From NCBI GenBank assembly GCA_963708515.1, contig CAVPSX010000017.1, positions 1-13,236 of the forward strand: DNA of 13,236 nt. The letters are read 5' to 3'. Under the pieces are notes generated by a model. It saw nothing but the letters and a program-made list of their open reading frames with translations, searched no databases and was not told the DNA's origin. This DNA is from JAPLJM01 sp963708515. Its GTDB lineage: Bacteria > Desulfobacterota > Syntrophia > Syntrophales > Fen-1087. Made by a program: the position numbers and the translations under genes. This document shows positions 7,381 through 13,236 of the stretch, piece after piece (the stretch's first letter is position 1; each line of letters starts with the position of its first letter).

Positions 7381-7404
7381 GGGGACAGATTTGAATCTGT
7401 CCCC
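7381..7404. repeat. Perfect palindromic repeat (REP-like) upstream of the CNNM gene
   Basis: The arms ggggacagatt and aatctgtcccc are perfectly complementary over 11 bp around a 2-nt centre (tg). Palindromes with this ggggacagatt arm recur, to my recollection, in Deltaproteobacterial genomes, where they look like dispersed REP-type elements. It lies between the strong ribosome-binding site at 7310-7321 and the probable GTG start at 7426. In an mRNA it would form a stable hairpin. Confidence 0.7.
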
Positions 7405-7425
7405 GAAGGGAAAGGGTTGTCTTTT

Positions 7426-8703
7426 GTGCCATACGATTTGCTGACCATAAAGTTGATATTACTGGCATTTCTGCTATTGCTGTCCGCTTTTTTTTCCGGT
7501 TCCGAGGCGGCCTTCTTTTCCCTGACCCCGCTGCATCTGCATAAAATGAAGGAAGAACACTACCCGTTCCTTGCTTATGTCCAGCGGTTGCTCAAATATC
7601 CGCGACGCCTCCTGATCACGATTATTGTGGTCAACGAGGCGGCCAACATCACGATTTCCGCCGTGGCGGCTTCCCTTTTTATATATTTTTTCGGAAGTCA
7701 GGGCCAGTGGATGACAGTTGTCGTTATGACGCCGGTTCTGCTCATCTTCGGCGAAGCGCTTCCCAAGACATTTGCGGTGACCCATCCCATGCGCCTTTCC
7801 GCATTTCTGTCCCCCCTGCTGATATTCGTATCCCAGATCGTACGGCCCGTGGTGTGGGTCCTCGAAATGGTCTCCGGCTTTTTTATTCGCCAGTTTTCCC
7901 GCGATGCAACAAACCGCCGGCATGTTCTCATGGAAGATGAATTCCGGACGCTCATCGACGTCGGCGAAAAGGAAGGCGCCTTGGAGTCGGCTCAGCGGAA
8001 TCTCATCCACAAGGTTTTTGATCTGGGCGACACGACCATCGCCGAGATCATGATTCCCCGTGTGGATATGTTCTGTCTATCTGTTTCCATGCAAATCACC
8101 GACATCGAGCGCGAAATCATCAAGGCCCGTCATGACCGAATTCCCATTTATGGCTCGGACCGGGATGACATCGTCGGCGTTCTCTATGCGCGGGACCTGC
8201 TGGAAAGGATTGTGGATATACAGACGCCGGTTTCCATTGCAAAAATATCAAGAAAACCTTTTTTTGTTCCCGAGGCAAAAACGGCGATCAGCATGCTGCG
8301 GGATTTTCAGGCCATGCGGATACAAATGGCTATTGTTGTGGATGAATATGGCGGCGTTTCGGGCCTGGTAACGCTGGAAGACATTCTCAATCATCTCTAC
8401 GAGGATATTTATGATACAACGAACGCCAGGGATCCTCTCTGGCAACGGGTGGACGATCGCACGATCCTCGCGTCGGGCAAGATGTCCATGGAGGATCTGA
8501 AAGAGCTGCTGTTGCTGGCGGCCCCGGAAGAGGATTTTGAAACCGTGGGCGGGTTTGTCTTCCATCTGTTCGGTAAATTGCCCGTCCGGGGAGAGAGCGT
8601 AAGCTATGACCATCATACCTTTCGCGTGGAGCAAATGGGGAAGGCCCGGATTCTGAAAGTGCGGATTGAACGGGAAGATAGAGAGGCGCTCGATCATGGA
8701 TAA
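7426..8703 (+). CDS. CNNM/CorC-family membrane protein (DUF21-CBS-CorC_HlyC), first of a tandem pair
   Basis: This is an integral inner-membrane protein of the CNNM/CorC family, linked in other bacteria to magnesium or cobalt transport and often labelled hemolysin-like. From the chosen GTG start it has 425 residues: a DUF21 transmembrane domain (about 8-155) with SGSEAAF (24-30) and GEALPK (109-114), a CBS pair (about 205-325) with IMIPRVDM and VVDEYGGVSGLVTLEDI, and a C-terminal CorC_HlyC domain (about 340-420). The frame is open further upstream (TTG 7342, ATG 7378), but that extension would translate the palindrome at 7381-7404 and adds no recognisable sequence. GTG 7426 has aaaggg 9 nt upstream and starts just before the first membrane helix; TTG 7438 is an alternative. 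It overlaps the next gene by 8 nt. Confidence 0.9.
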   Translation: MPYDLLTIKLILLAFLLLLSAFFSGSEAAFFSLTPLHLHKMKEEHYPFLAYVQRLLKYPRRLLITIIVVNEAANITISAVAASLFIYFFGSQGQWMTVVVMTPVLLIFGEALPKTFAVTHPMRLSAFLSPLLIFVSQIVRPVVWVLEMVSGFFIRQFSRDATNRRHVLMEDEFRTLIDVGEKEGALESAQRNLIHKVFDLGDTTIAEIMIPRVDMFCLSVSMQITDIEREIIKARHDRIPIYGSDRDDIVGVLYARDLLERIVDIQTPVSIAKISRKPFFVPEAKTAISMLRDFQAMRIQMAIVVDEYGGVSGLVTLEDILNHLYEDIYDTTNARDPLWQRVDDRTILASGKMSMEDLKELLLLAAPEEDFETVGGFVFHLFGKLPVRGESVSYDHHTFRVEQMGKARILKVRIEREDREALDHG

Positions 8704-10024
8704 CCTGGCGGCGCTTTTTCTAATCCTTTTATGCCTGTGCCTCGAAGGTCTGTTTTCCGGAGGGGAACTGGCCCTCGTTTCATGCGACGTCAACAAGATT
8801 CGCCGGCGGGCCCGTGCAGGTTCCCGCAGGGCAGCCCTTTGTCTGAAGCTGATCGAGAAGCCGGAATGGTTTCTGGCGACGACCCTGACCGGAACAAATC
8901 TATGCGTGGTCACCGGCGCCACGGTCGCGACGGGTCTGTTTATTGATCTCTATGGCGCCGCTCAGGGCGCCCTGGTGTCCATCATGGTCATGATCCCGAC
9001 GCTGCTGATTCTGGGAGAGATTATTCCAAAAAGTATTTTCCAGCAATATGCCGATGATGTTGCGGAAATGCTATCTCCGTTTATCTGGCTTGCATCCTGG
9101 CTTCTTTCCCCGGTCGTTTTTATCATTTCAAGGATTACGCATGGGACAATCCGGCTTTCCATGGGAGAAAAAGACGTGTCGGCGTCTTCCTATATCACCC
9201 GGAGCGGGCTGAAATATATTCTCGACCGTCACGGCGAGGAGAGCGATATCCTCAGCGCGGAGAAAGACATGGTGACCCGGATTCTGGATTTTTCCGAGGT
9301 GACAGTCGGTCAGATTATGACTCCACTTTCGGTGATGACGGCACTGCCGTCGACGGCCACGATCCGCGAAGCAGCTTATCTCCTGGCGGAAAAAAAATAC
9401 CTCCGGGTTCCTGTATACCGGGATCAAGTGCTCAACGTTATCGGAATTTTACATTATTTTGACCTGCTCACTGCAAGCCAGGGTATATCAGCACCATCTA
9501 TTCGGGACAGCGATACGGTTGAACGTCTCTTGCGGCCGGCTCCGATTTATGTTCCGGAATCAAAACCGGCCAAGGATCTGCTCGTGGAACTCCGCGGTAT
9601 GCGCGAAAGAATGGCGGTGGTGGTCGATGAATACGGCGGCGCCTTGGGCATTGTGACGACGGAGGATATTCTTGAGGAGATTGTCGGCGAGATCCATGAT
9701 GAATACACCACGGGTGCAAAATCCTATAAGCGAATCGCCCCTGGGATGTATCTTTTCCATGCGCAGACCAGCATCGATCAGATCAGAACAATGATAACCA
9801 CGGATATTCCTGAGGGACAATATGCCACGCTCGGCGGCTTTCTGTTGCATAAAATGGGAAAGATACCGAAACGCAAGGAGATTTTCAGGCTGGGCCAGAT
9901 CCTTTTTGTGATTGAGGCTACGGATACTAAATCCATCCGGGAGATTATGATCATTTTCCCTGCCGAGCTCGAAAAGACAGAAGAGAAGGAAAGAGGGGTT
10001 GATCGAGGACGGGTGTTATCATGA
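8696..10024 (+). CDS. CNNM/CorC-family membrane protein (DUF21-CBS-CorC_HlyC), second of a tandem pair
   Basis: This is a full-length 442-residue paralogue of the preceding protein with the same architecture. The DUF21 membrane domain carries LFSGGELAL (19-27) and GEIIPK (107-112). The CBS pair (about 200-330) carries IMTPLSVM and VVVDEYGGALGIVTTEDIL, and a CorC_HlyC domain follows to the C-terminus. The ATG at 8696 overlaps the previous stop by 8 nt and has gagagg 9 nt upstream; a TTG ten codons earlier is possible but adds only charged residues. Tandem family members with diverged membrane domains could form a heteromeric complex or handle different ions; that is inference. The family's transport role is itself debated, so I do not assign a substrate. 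Confidence 0.92.
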   Translation: MDNLAALFLILLCLCLEGLFSGGELALVSCDVNKIRRRARAGSRRAALCLKLIEKPEWFLATTLTGTNLCVVTGATVATGLFIDLYGAAQGALVSIMVMIPTLLILGEIIPKSIFQQYADDVAEMLSPFIWLASWLLSPVVFIISRITHGTIRLSMGEKDVSASSYITRSGLKYILDRHGEESDILSAEKDMVTRILDFSEVTVGQIMTPLSVMTALPSTATIREAAYLLAEKKYLRVPVYRDQVLNVIGILHYFDLLTASQGISAPSIRDSDTVERLLRPAPIYVPESKPAKDLLVELRGMRERMAVVVDEYGGALGIVTTEDILEEIVGEIHDEYTTGAKSYKRIAPGMYLFHAQTSIDQIRTMITTDIPEGQYATLGGFLLHKMGKIPKRKEIFRLGQILFVIEATDTKSIREIMIIFPAELEKTEEKERGVDRGRVLS

Positions 10025-10764
10025 ATAATCATAAACGGTTAAGCACAATTATCCTCGCTGCCGGCAAGGGGACGCGTATGCAAACGGATCAGGCCAAGGT
10101 TCTTCACCGGCTGTGCGGCGAGCCGTTGCTTGCCTATTCCCTGAGACTGGCCGGGACTATCGACTCGGATAAGATTGTCGTGATCATCGGTCATCAGGCA
10201 GAGAGGGTTCGCGAGGCCTTCCCGGCGCCGGAACTTGTCTTTGTTGAACAGCGGCCGCAACTGGGAACAGGTCATGCCGTGCTTCAGGCACGGGCCCAGT
10301 TTTCCGGTTACGCGGGTATGATCCTGATTCTCTGCGGAGACGTCCCCTGTCTGAAGGTCTCTACGGTTCAGTCGCTCATCGATCATCATTGTCGTCAGCG
10401 GGCGGTGGTAACGGTCATGACGACCATTCTGGATGAACCGGGAAGCTATGGGCGGGTCATAAGCGGCCCAAATGGCGATGTCCTGAAAATCGTGGAGGCG
10501 CGTGACGCGACCGAGCAGGAGAAGAAAGTGCGGGAAATCAACACGGGTATCTACTGCGCCGACAGCCGCTTTCTGTTCGAGGCCGTTGCACAAATCAGGA
10601 ACGACAACAGCCAGAAGGAATATTACCTGACGGATATCATTGAAATTGCACGCAAAATGGGTTGCCGTGTCCGCTCCTTTATCGCAGCGGACTCATTCGA
10701 GGTCATGGGGATCAACACCCCGGAGGATCTCGAAAAGGCGCACGACTATCTGTCATGCCTTTGA
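10021..10764 (+). CDS. Stand-alone GlmU-type nucleotidyltransferase domain
   Basis: This 247-residue protein corresponds only to the N-terminal uridyltransferase half of GlmU, which makes UDP-GlcNAc from GlcNAc-1-phosphate and UTP. Visible motifs are the nucleotide-binding LAAGKGTRM with the downstream lysine (K26), QLGTGHA (81-86), CGDVPC with the likely metal-binding D107, SYGRVI (142-147), EINTGIY, and GINTPEDLEKA, whose N232 matches the second metal ligand of E. coli GlmU (D105 and N227 there). The left-handed beta-helix acetyltransferase half is absent: the protein ends shortly after the catalytic domain at a normal stop. The ATG overlaps the preceding TGA by 4 nt, so it is translationally coupled to the CNNM pair. 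It may act on another sugar phosphate or work with a separate acetyltransferase, so I do not call it glmU. Confidence 0.88.
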   Translation: MNNHKRLSTIILAAGKGTRMQTDQAKVLHRLCGEPLLAYSLRLAGTIDSDKIVVIIGHQAERVREAFPAPELVFVEQRPQLGTGHAVLQARAQFSGYAGMILILCGDVPCLKVSTVQSLIDHHCRQRAVVTVMTTILDEPGSYGRVISGPNGDVLKIVEARDATEQEKKVREINTGIYCADSRFLFEAVAQIRNDNSQKEYYLTDIIEIARKMGCRVRSFIAADSFEVMGINTPEDLEKAHDYLSCL

Positions 10765-10842
10765 GTTCCGGTTGACATTACGAGAGCTTTGCATAACCGG
10801 TGAAAAATGGTTCGCAAGCGGCGAATCAAAGATTTTTCGTTG

Positions 10843-10876
10843 ATGGGGACACGACTCCGTCAAGCCCCCTCCCCAT
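10843..10876. repeat. Inverted repeat in the 208-bp gap before dusB
   Basis: The arms atgggga (10843-10849) and tccccat (10870-10876) are perfectly complementary around a 20-nt loop. The remainder of 10765-10972 holds no supported gene. There are weaker pairings (ccggtt/aaccgg at about 10767-10800 and ttcgc/gcgaa at about 10811-10825). No T-tract makes any of them a clear terminator. Confidence 0.35.
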
Positions 10877-10972
10877 GACTCATTTATTGATTTCAAACAT
10901 ATTTGAGCCTTATCATATTTCATGCGAAAAGGATTTTGAACTGCGGCGAAGCCATTTTTCAAAGGTCTCGTT

Positions 10973-11950
10973 ATGAAGATCGGCACTTTATCCCTGAATA
11001 ACGAGATGATTCTGGCGCCGATGGCGGGTATTACCAATCTGCCTTTCCGTCTCATCAACCGGGACTTTGGCGTCGGGCTGACCTTCACGGAAATGATCAG
11101 CGCGAATGGCCTCGTCCGGGGCATGAAAAAAACGCGGCATTATCTGCACGCCCATCCCGACGACAGGCCCCTTGGTGTTCAGATCTTCGGCGCAGACCCG
11201 TCAATCCTGGCCGAGGCGGCAAGAATCATAACAGATCTGGGCGCTGATCTGCTGGATATCAATATGGGATGTCCGGTCAAGAAAGTGGTGAAAACCGGCG
11301 CCGGGGCGGCCCTGATGAAAGATCCGCCACGGATAGCGGCGATCCTGGAGGCTGTCCGGAAAGGCACGCATCTGCCCCTGACGGTCAAGGTGCGGGCCGG
11401 TTGGAAAACACAGTGCATCAACGTTCTGGAAATATCAAAGATTGCAGAGGATTCCGGGGTTGATGCCGTTGTTGTCCACCCCCGCACGGCAGACCAGGCT
11501 TTCAGCGGGATGGCCGACTGGTCGCTTATTGAAAGGGTGAAGGCACGGCTTAAAATTCCCGTCATCGGCAATGGGGATATCAAAAAGGGAGAGGATGCCA
11601 TCAGGATGATGCGGACAACGGGATGCGACGCCATGATGGTTGGACGCGGATGTCTTGGCAACCCGTGGATTTTTGAACAGATCAATGCGCGTCTGCAGGG
11701 CCTGGTCGATCCTTTACCGCCCTCATTGGCCCGAAGAGAGCAGATGATCAGGCGTCACTTGATGCTCGAACTGGTGTCTGCGGGGGAAATTGCCGGTCTG
11801 AAAATTTTCCGCAAGCATCTGTTGTGGTACACCAAAGGCCTGAAGGGGGGAGCGCAGTTCAGACAGATGATCGCGACCGTGGAAGATAAAAGCCTCTTGC
11901 TTGACCAGGTTCATGCGTTTTTTACTGCGCTCGCAAATGGTTGTGAATAA
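10973..11950 (+). CDS. dusB: tRNA-dihydrouridine synthase (DusB type)
   Basis: This FMN enzyme reduces specific uridines in the tRNA D-loop to dihydrouridine using NADPH. The 325 residues match the family length. Visible features are the flavin-binding APMAGITNLPFR (15-26), the catalytic cysteine C100 in DINMGCPVKKV, K139 in TVKVRAGW, H169 in VVVHPRT, and phosphate-binding GNGDI (199-203) and GRGCLGNPWIF (from 224). These signatures fit DusB better than DusA or DusC, though subtype is by resemblance. The ATG has aaagg upstream at suitable spacing. It is separated from the CNNM operon by 208 bp and from zapB by 200 bp with its own promoter, so it may be transcribed alone. A fis gene, its partner in E. 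coli, is not seen. Confidence 0.94.
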   Translation: MKIGTLSLNNEMILAPMAGITNLPFRLINRDFGVGLTFTEMISANGLVRGMKKTRHYLHAHPDDRPLGVQIFGADPSILAEAARIITDLGADLLDINMGCPVKKVVKTGAGAALMKDPPRIAAILEAVRKGTHLPLTVKVRAGWKTQCINVLEISKIAEDSGVDAVVVHPRTADQAFSGMADWSLIERVKARLKIPVIGNGDIKKGEDAIRMMRTTGCDAMMVGRGCLGNPWIFEQINARLQGLVDPLPPSLARREQMIRRHLMLELVSAGEIAGLKIFRKHLLWYTKGLKGGAQFRQMIATVEDKSLLLDQVHAFFTALANGCE

Positions 11951-12038
11951 ACGAAGAAAAAACAGGGGGATTTTTTTTCGACGCCCTTTTTCCTGTATGC
12001 ACAGCCGTCGATAGATAAATAGGCCGATAAATAAGGCC

Positions 12039-12067
12039 TTGACTTTTCCGGGGCGGCTTGGCATACT
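12039..12067 (+). promoter_or_regulatory. Predicted sigma70-type promoter of zapB-zapA
   Basis: TTGACT and CATACT are separated by exactly 17 bp, close to consensus. Transcription would begin near 12074, giving a leader of about 77 nt before the zapB ATG. The placement also argues against the upstream TTG at 12058 as a start, because that codon falls inside the promoter. Immediately upstream is a near-perfect tandem repeat, gataaataggcc then gataaataaggcc (12014-12038). Confidence 0.65.
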
Positions 12068-12150
12068 CGTACCCCACAACAGTAGAGGATTTGCACCGCG
12101 CTTTGGTTGGGCGGGCGAAATCAAAAAAACAGGGAAGACAAAGCGATTTC

Positions 12151-12381
12151 ATGGAACTGATAAAGTTTAAGGAGCTTGAGAGTAAGATTAAGAATCTGCT
12201 TGATGAACATGCATCACTCAAGAAAAAGAATTTGGAGCTGGAAACAGAGGTAAAAAATAAAATTACGGAGCTGGAAGAGGCAAGTAATAAATTAAGGGGA
12301 TTCAAAGAGGAGAGGGATTCTGTACGCACGAAGGTAGATTCGCTTCTGGGATTGCTTCAGGATATCGGTGTTCCCAAGTAG
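12151..12381 (+). CDS. zapB: Cell-division protein ZapB-like coiled coil
   Basis: ZapB proteins are short coiled coils that stabilise the FtsZ ring and bind ZapA. The 76 residues from the ATG are almost entirely heptad-patterned, charged coiled coil (ELESKIKNLLDEH, LELETEVKNKITELEEA), ending in SLLGLLQDIGVPK. The frame is open back to TTG 12058, but those 31 codons lack coiled-coil character and overlap the promoter, so ATG 12151 is preferred. The ribosome-binding site is poor (gggaag is somewhat distant). Coiled coils are easy to misassign, but a small one directly before zapA is the usual arrangement and makes the call likely. Confidence 0.8.
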   Translation: MELIKFKELESKIKNLLDEHASLKKKNLELETEVKNKITELEEASNKLRGFKEERDSVRTKVDSLLGLLQDIGVPK

Positions 12382-12397
12382 ACGTTGAGGATTGACG

Positions 12398-12748
12398 TTG
12401 AAAAAGAAATATCAAATCAGAGTACTGGGGCAGGACATTTCAGTTTTAAGCGATTCTGGGGATGAGCATGTCGAGGCTGTCGTTTCTTACGTCAATGATA
12501 AGGTATCGGAAATACAGAAAAACACAAAGGCAATCAATGTGTTGCAGGTGGCCGTCCTGGCGGCCTTGAATGTTGCCGATGAATATTTCAAACTACAGGG
12601 AGAAAAGGAAGACATCTGCCATCAGATGGAAAGCAGATCTGAGCAGTTGACCCATTCAACGGGACGGCGATTGGCCAGCAAACACAGGCTCAACAGCGGC
12701 CCGCGGATATTGTCAGCCCGACGACGACGGAGCCGGTTCCACCGGTGA
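12398..12748 (+). CDS. zapA: Cell-division protein ZapA with an aberrant C-terminus
   Basis: ZapA binds FtsZ filaments and promotes Z-ring assembly. The first ~84 residues are a good match: KKYQIRVLGQDISVLSDSGD, the VVSYVNDKV segment, then the long helix with LQVAVLAALNVADEYFKLQGEK. After SRSEQL (near 12649) the family resemblance ends. The last ~32 residues are arginine-rich (GRRLASKHRLNS, SARRRRSRFHR) and overlap sequence that reads as another gene in a different frame. TTG 12398 is preferred over TTG 12392 because gagg lies 7 nt upstream. The stop follows zapB by only 16 nt, so the two are one operon. The tail most likely reflects a rearrangement or assembly junction rather than a real extension; the globular part and most of the helix remain. 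Confidence 0.8.
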   Translation: MKKKYQIRVLGQDISVLSDSGDEHVEAVVSYVNDKVSEIQKNTKAINVLQVAVLAALNVADEYFKLQGEKEDICHQMESRSEQLTHSTGRRLASKHRLNSGPRILSARRRRSRFHR

Positions 12749-13236
12749 CGGCTGCTGCCGAAGCACACAAACTCGGCCGCTACGTTTACGATCGTCCAAC
12801 GCCGAAGAATTCGATTCTTTTCCTCATCGACCACCAGGTCGGTCTCATGTCAGGCGCACAGGAATATACCTCCCTCGCGGAGTACAAGAACAACGTGGTG
12901 GCCCTCGGCAGGTTCGCGAAAACCTTCGCCATCCCGGTTCTCCTGACGACCAGCAACGCTCAGTGGCAAAACGGTGACCTGCTCCCCGAGCCTGAAAGCA
13001 CTCTTTCCCGACGAGCCGATTTACCGCCGCACGGGGATCATCAACGCATACGAGGACCCGACGGTCCGGAAGACCCTCCAGGAGCTGGTCACGAAGACAG
13101 GTCGCGATCATATCATCATCGCCGGTGTCACCATCGGCACCTGCACCGCATTCCCCACTCTATCCCTCCTGCAGGACGGCTATAAGGTGTTCCCCGTCGT
13201 GGATGCCACGGGCGCCTGGAGCAGGTACGAAGCAGA
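12643..13236 (+). pseudogene. Isochorismatase-family (YcaC-like) cysteine hydrolase, frameshifted and incomplete at the window end
   Basis: The frame is open from 12643 and reads as a proline-rich lead (VSPTTTEPVPPV) followed by typical hydrolase sequence: RPTPKNSILFLIDHQVGL with the catalytic Asp, then YKNNVVALGRFAKTFAIPVLLTTS and NGDLLPE. At 12991-12992 one extra C shifts the frame. From 12992 the next frame continues seamlessly (LKALFPDEPIYRRTGIIN, then HIIIAGVTIGTCTAF with the nucleophilic Cys at 13142-13144) to the window end without a stop. Members of this family are hydrolases with an Asp-Lys-Cys triad; YcaC itself has no settled substrate. No ATG precedes the domain; GTG 12745 is the only plausible start and may be internal to a longer, possibly exported protein whose 5' end is lost. 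The sequence is more GC-rich than zapBA. The frameshift could be a sequencing error. Confidence 0.75.

Noticed and set aside
8248..8922. A 224-residue open frame on the minus strand
   Set aside because: It spans the junction of the two CNNM genes in antisense and has no family resemblance.
10753..11124. A 123-residue open frame on the minus strand covering the gap before dusB
   Set aside because: Half is antisense to dusB and the rest reads through repeat-like intergenic sequence; no domain or start signal supports it.
11951..12000. Possible terminator after dusB (acagg ... cctgt with T-rich runs)
   Set aside because: The pairing arms are short and interrupted and the T-run lies inside the loop, so I could not support an intrinsic terminator.
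12074..12150. zapB leader considered as a tRNA or riboswitch
   Set aside because: It has a short ccgc/gcgg pairing only, no T-loop sequence and no known riboswitch core.
1..13236. CRISPR array, toxin-antitoxin, phage or other defence system
   Set aside because: No regularly spaced repeats, Cas, phage structural or toxin-antitoxin-like proteins were seen on either strand.

Overview
The window is a stretch of ordinary bacterial chromosome of roughly balanced base composition, with one insertion sequence at its left end and a disrupted gene at its right end. The protein sequences (paired zapB-zapA, tandem CNNM/CorC proteins beside a lone GlmU-type nucleotidyltransferase, a tripartite tricarboxylate transporter linked to acyl-CoA metabolism) together with a ggggacagatt palindrome suggest an anaerobic member of the Desulfobacterota, perhaps near Syntrophales. 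That placement is an inference from gene content and remembered family patterns, not a measured one.

Positions 1-1363 hold an insertion sequence: a 385-residue DDE (rve-type) transposase flanked on each side by two copies of one ~24-bp motif, set 46-47 bp apart and facing each other. The true outer ends are not fixed; the left one may lie outside the window.

Positions 1427-7139, minus strand, form one compact operon read right to left: AMP-forming acyl-CoA ligase, acyl-CoA dehydrogenase, then TctC (periplasmic binding protein), TctB and TctA (membrane subunits). Gaps are 1, 14, 50 and 11 nt, and a good sigma70-like promoter lies at 7215-7244. The set reads as a catabolic module: capture and import a carboxylate, activate it to its CoA thioester, and oxidise the thioester at the alpha-beta position. 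The substrate cannot be told from sequence.

Positions 7426-10764, plus strand, carry two tandem CNNM/CorC (DUF21-CBS-CorC_HlyC) membrane proteins and a stand-alone GlmU-like nucleotidyltransferase, overlapping by 8 and 4 nt. The first start is unusual: a strong ribosome-binding site serves only a nine-codon leader, and a perfect palindromic repeat lies between it and the probable GTG start. After a 208-bp gap comes dusB (tRNA-dihydrouridine synthase, 10973-11950).

Positions 12039-12748 carry a clear promoter, zapB and zapA (FtsZ-ring factors). ZapA homology stops abruptly near 12649, where GC-rich sequence belonging to a YcaC-like isochorismatase-family hydrolase begins in another frame. That hydrolase has no convincing start, a one-base frameshift near 12991, and runs off the window. 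I found no CRISPR array, tRNA, rRNA or defence system, and nothing I would call an undescribed biological system. The most notable items are the doubled IS ends, the palindrome at the CNNM start, the transporter/CoA operon, and the zapA junction.
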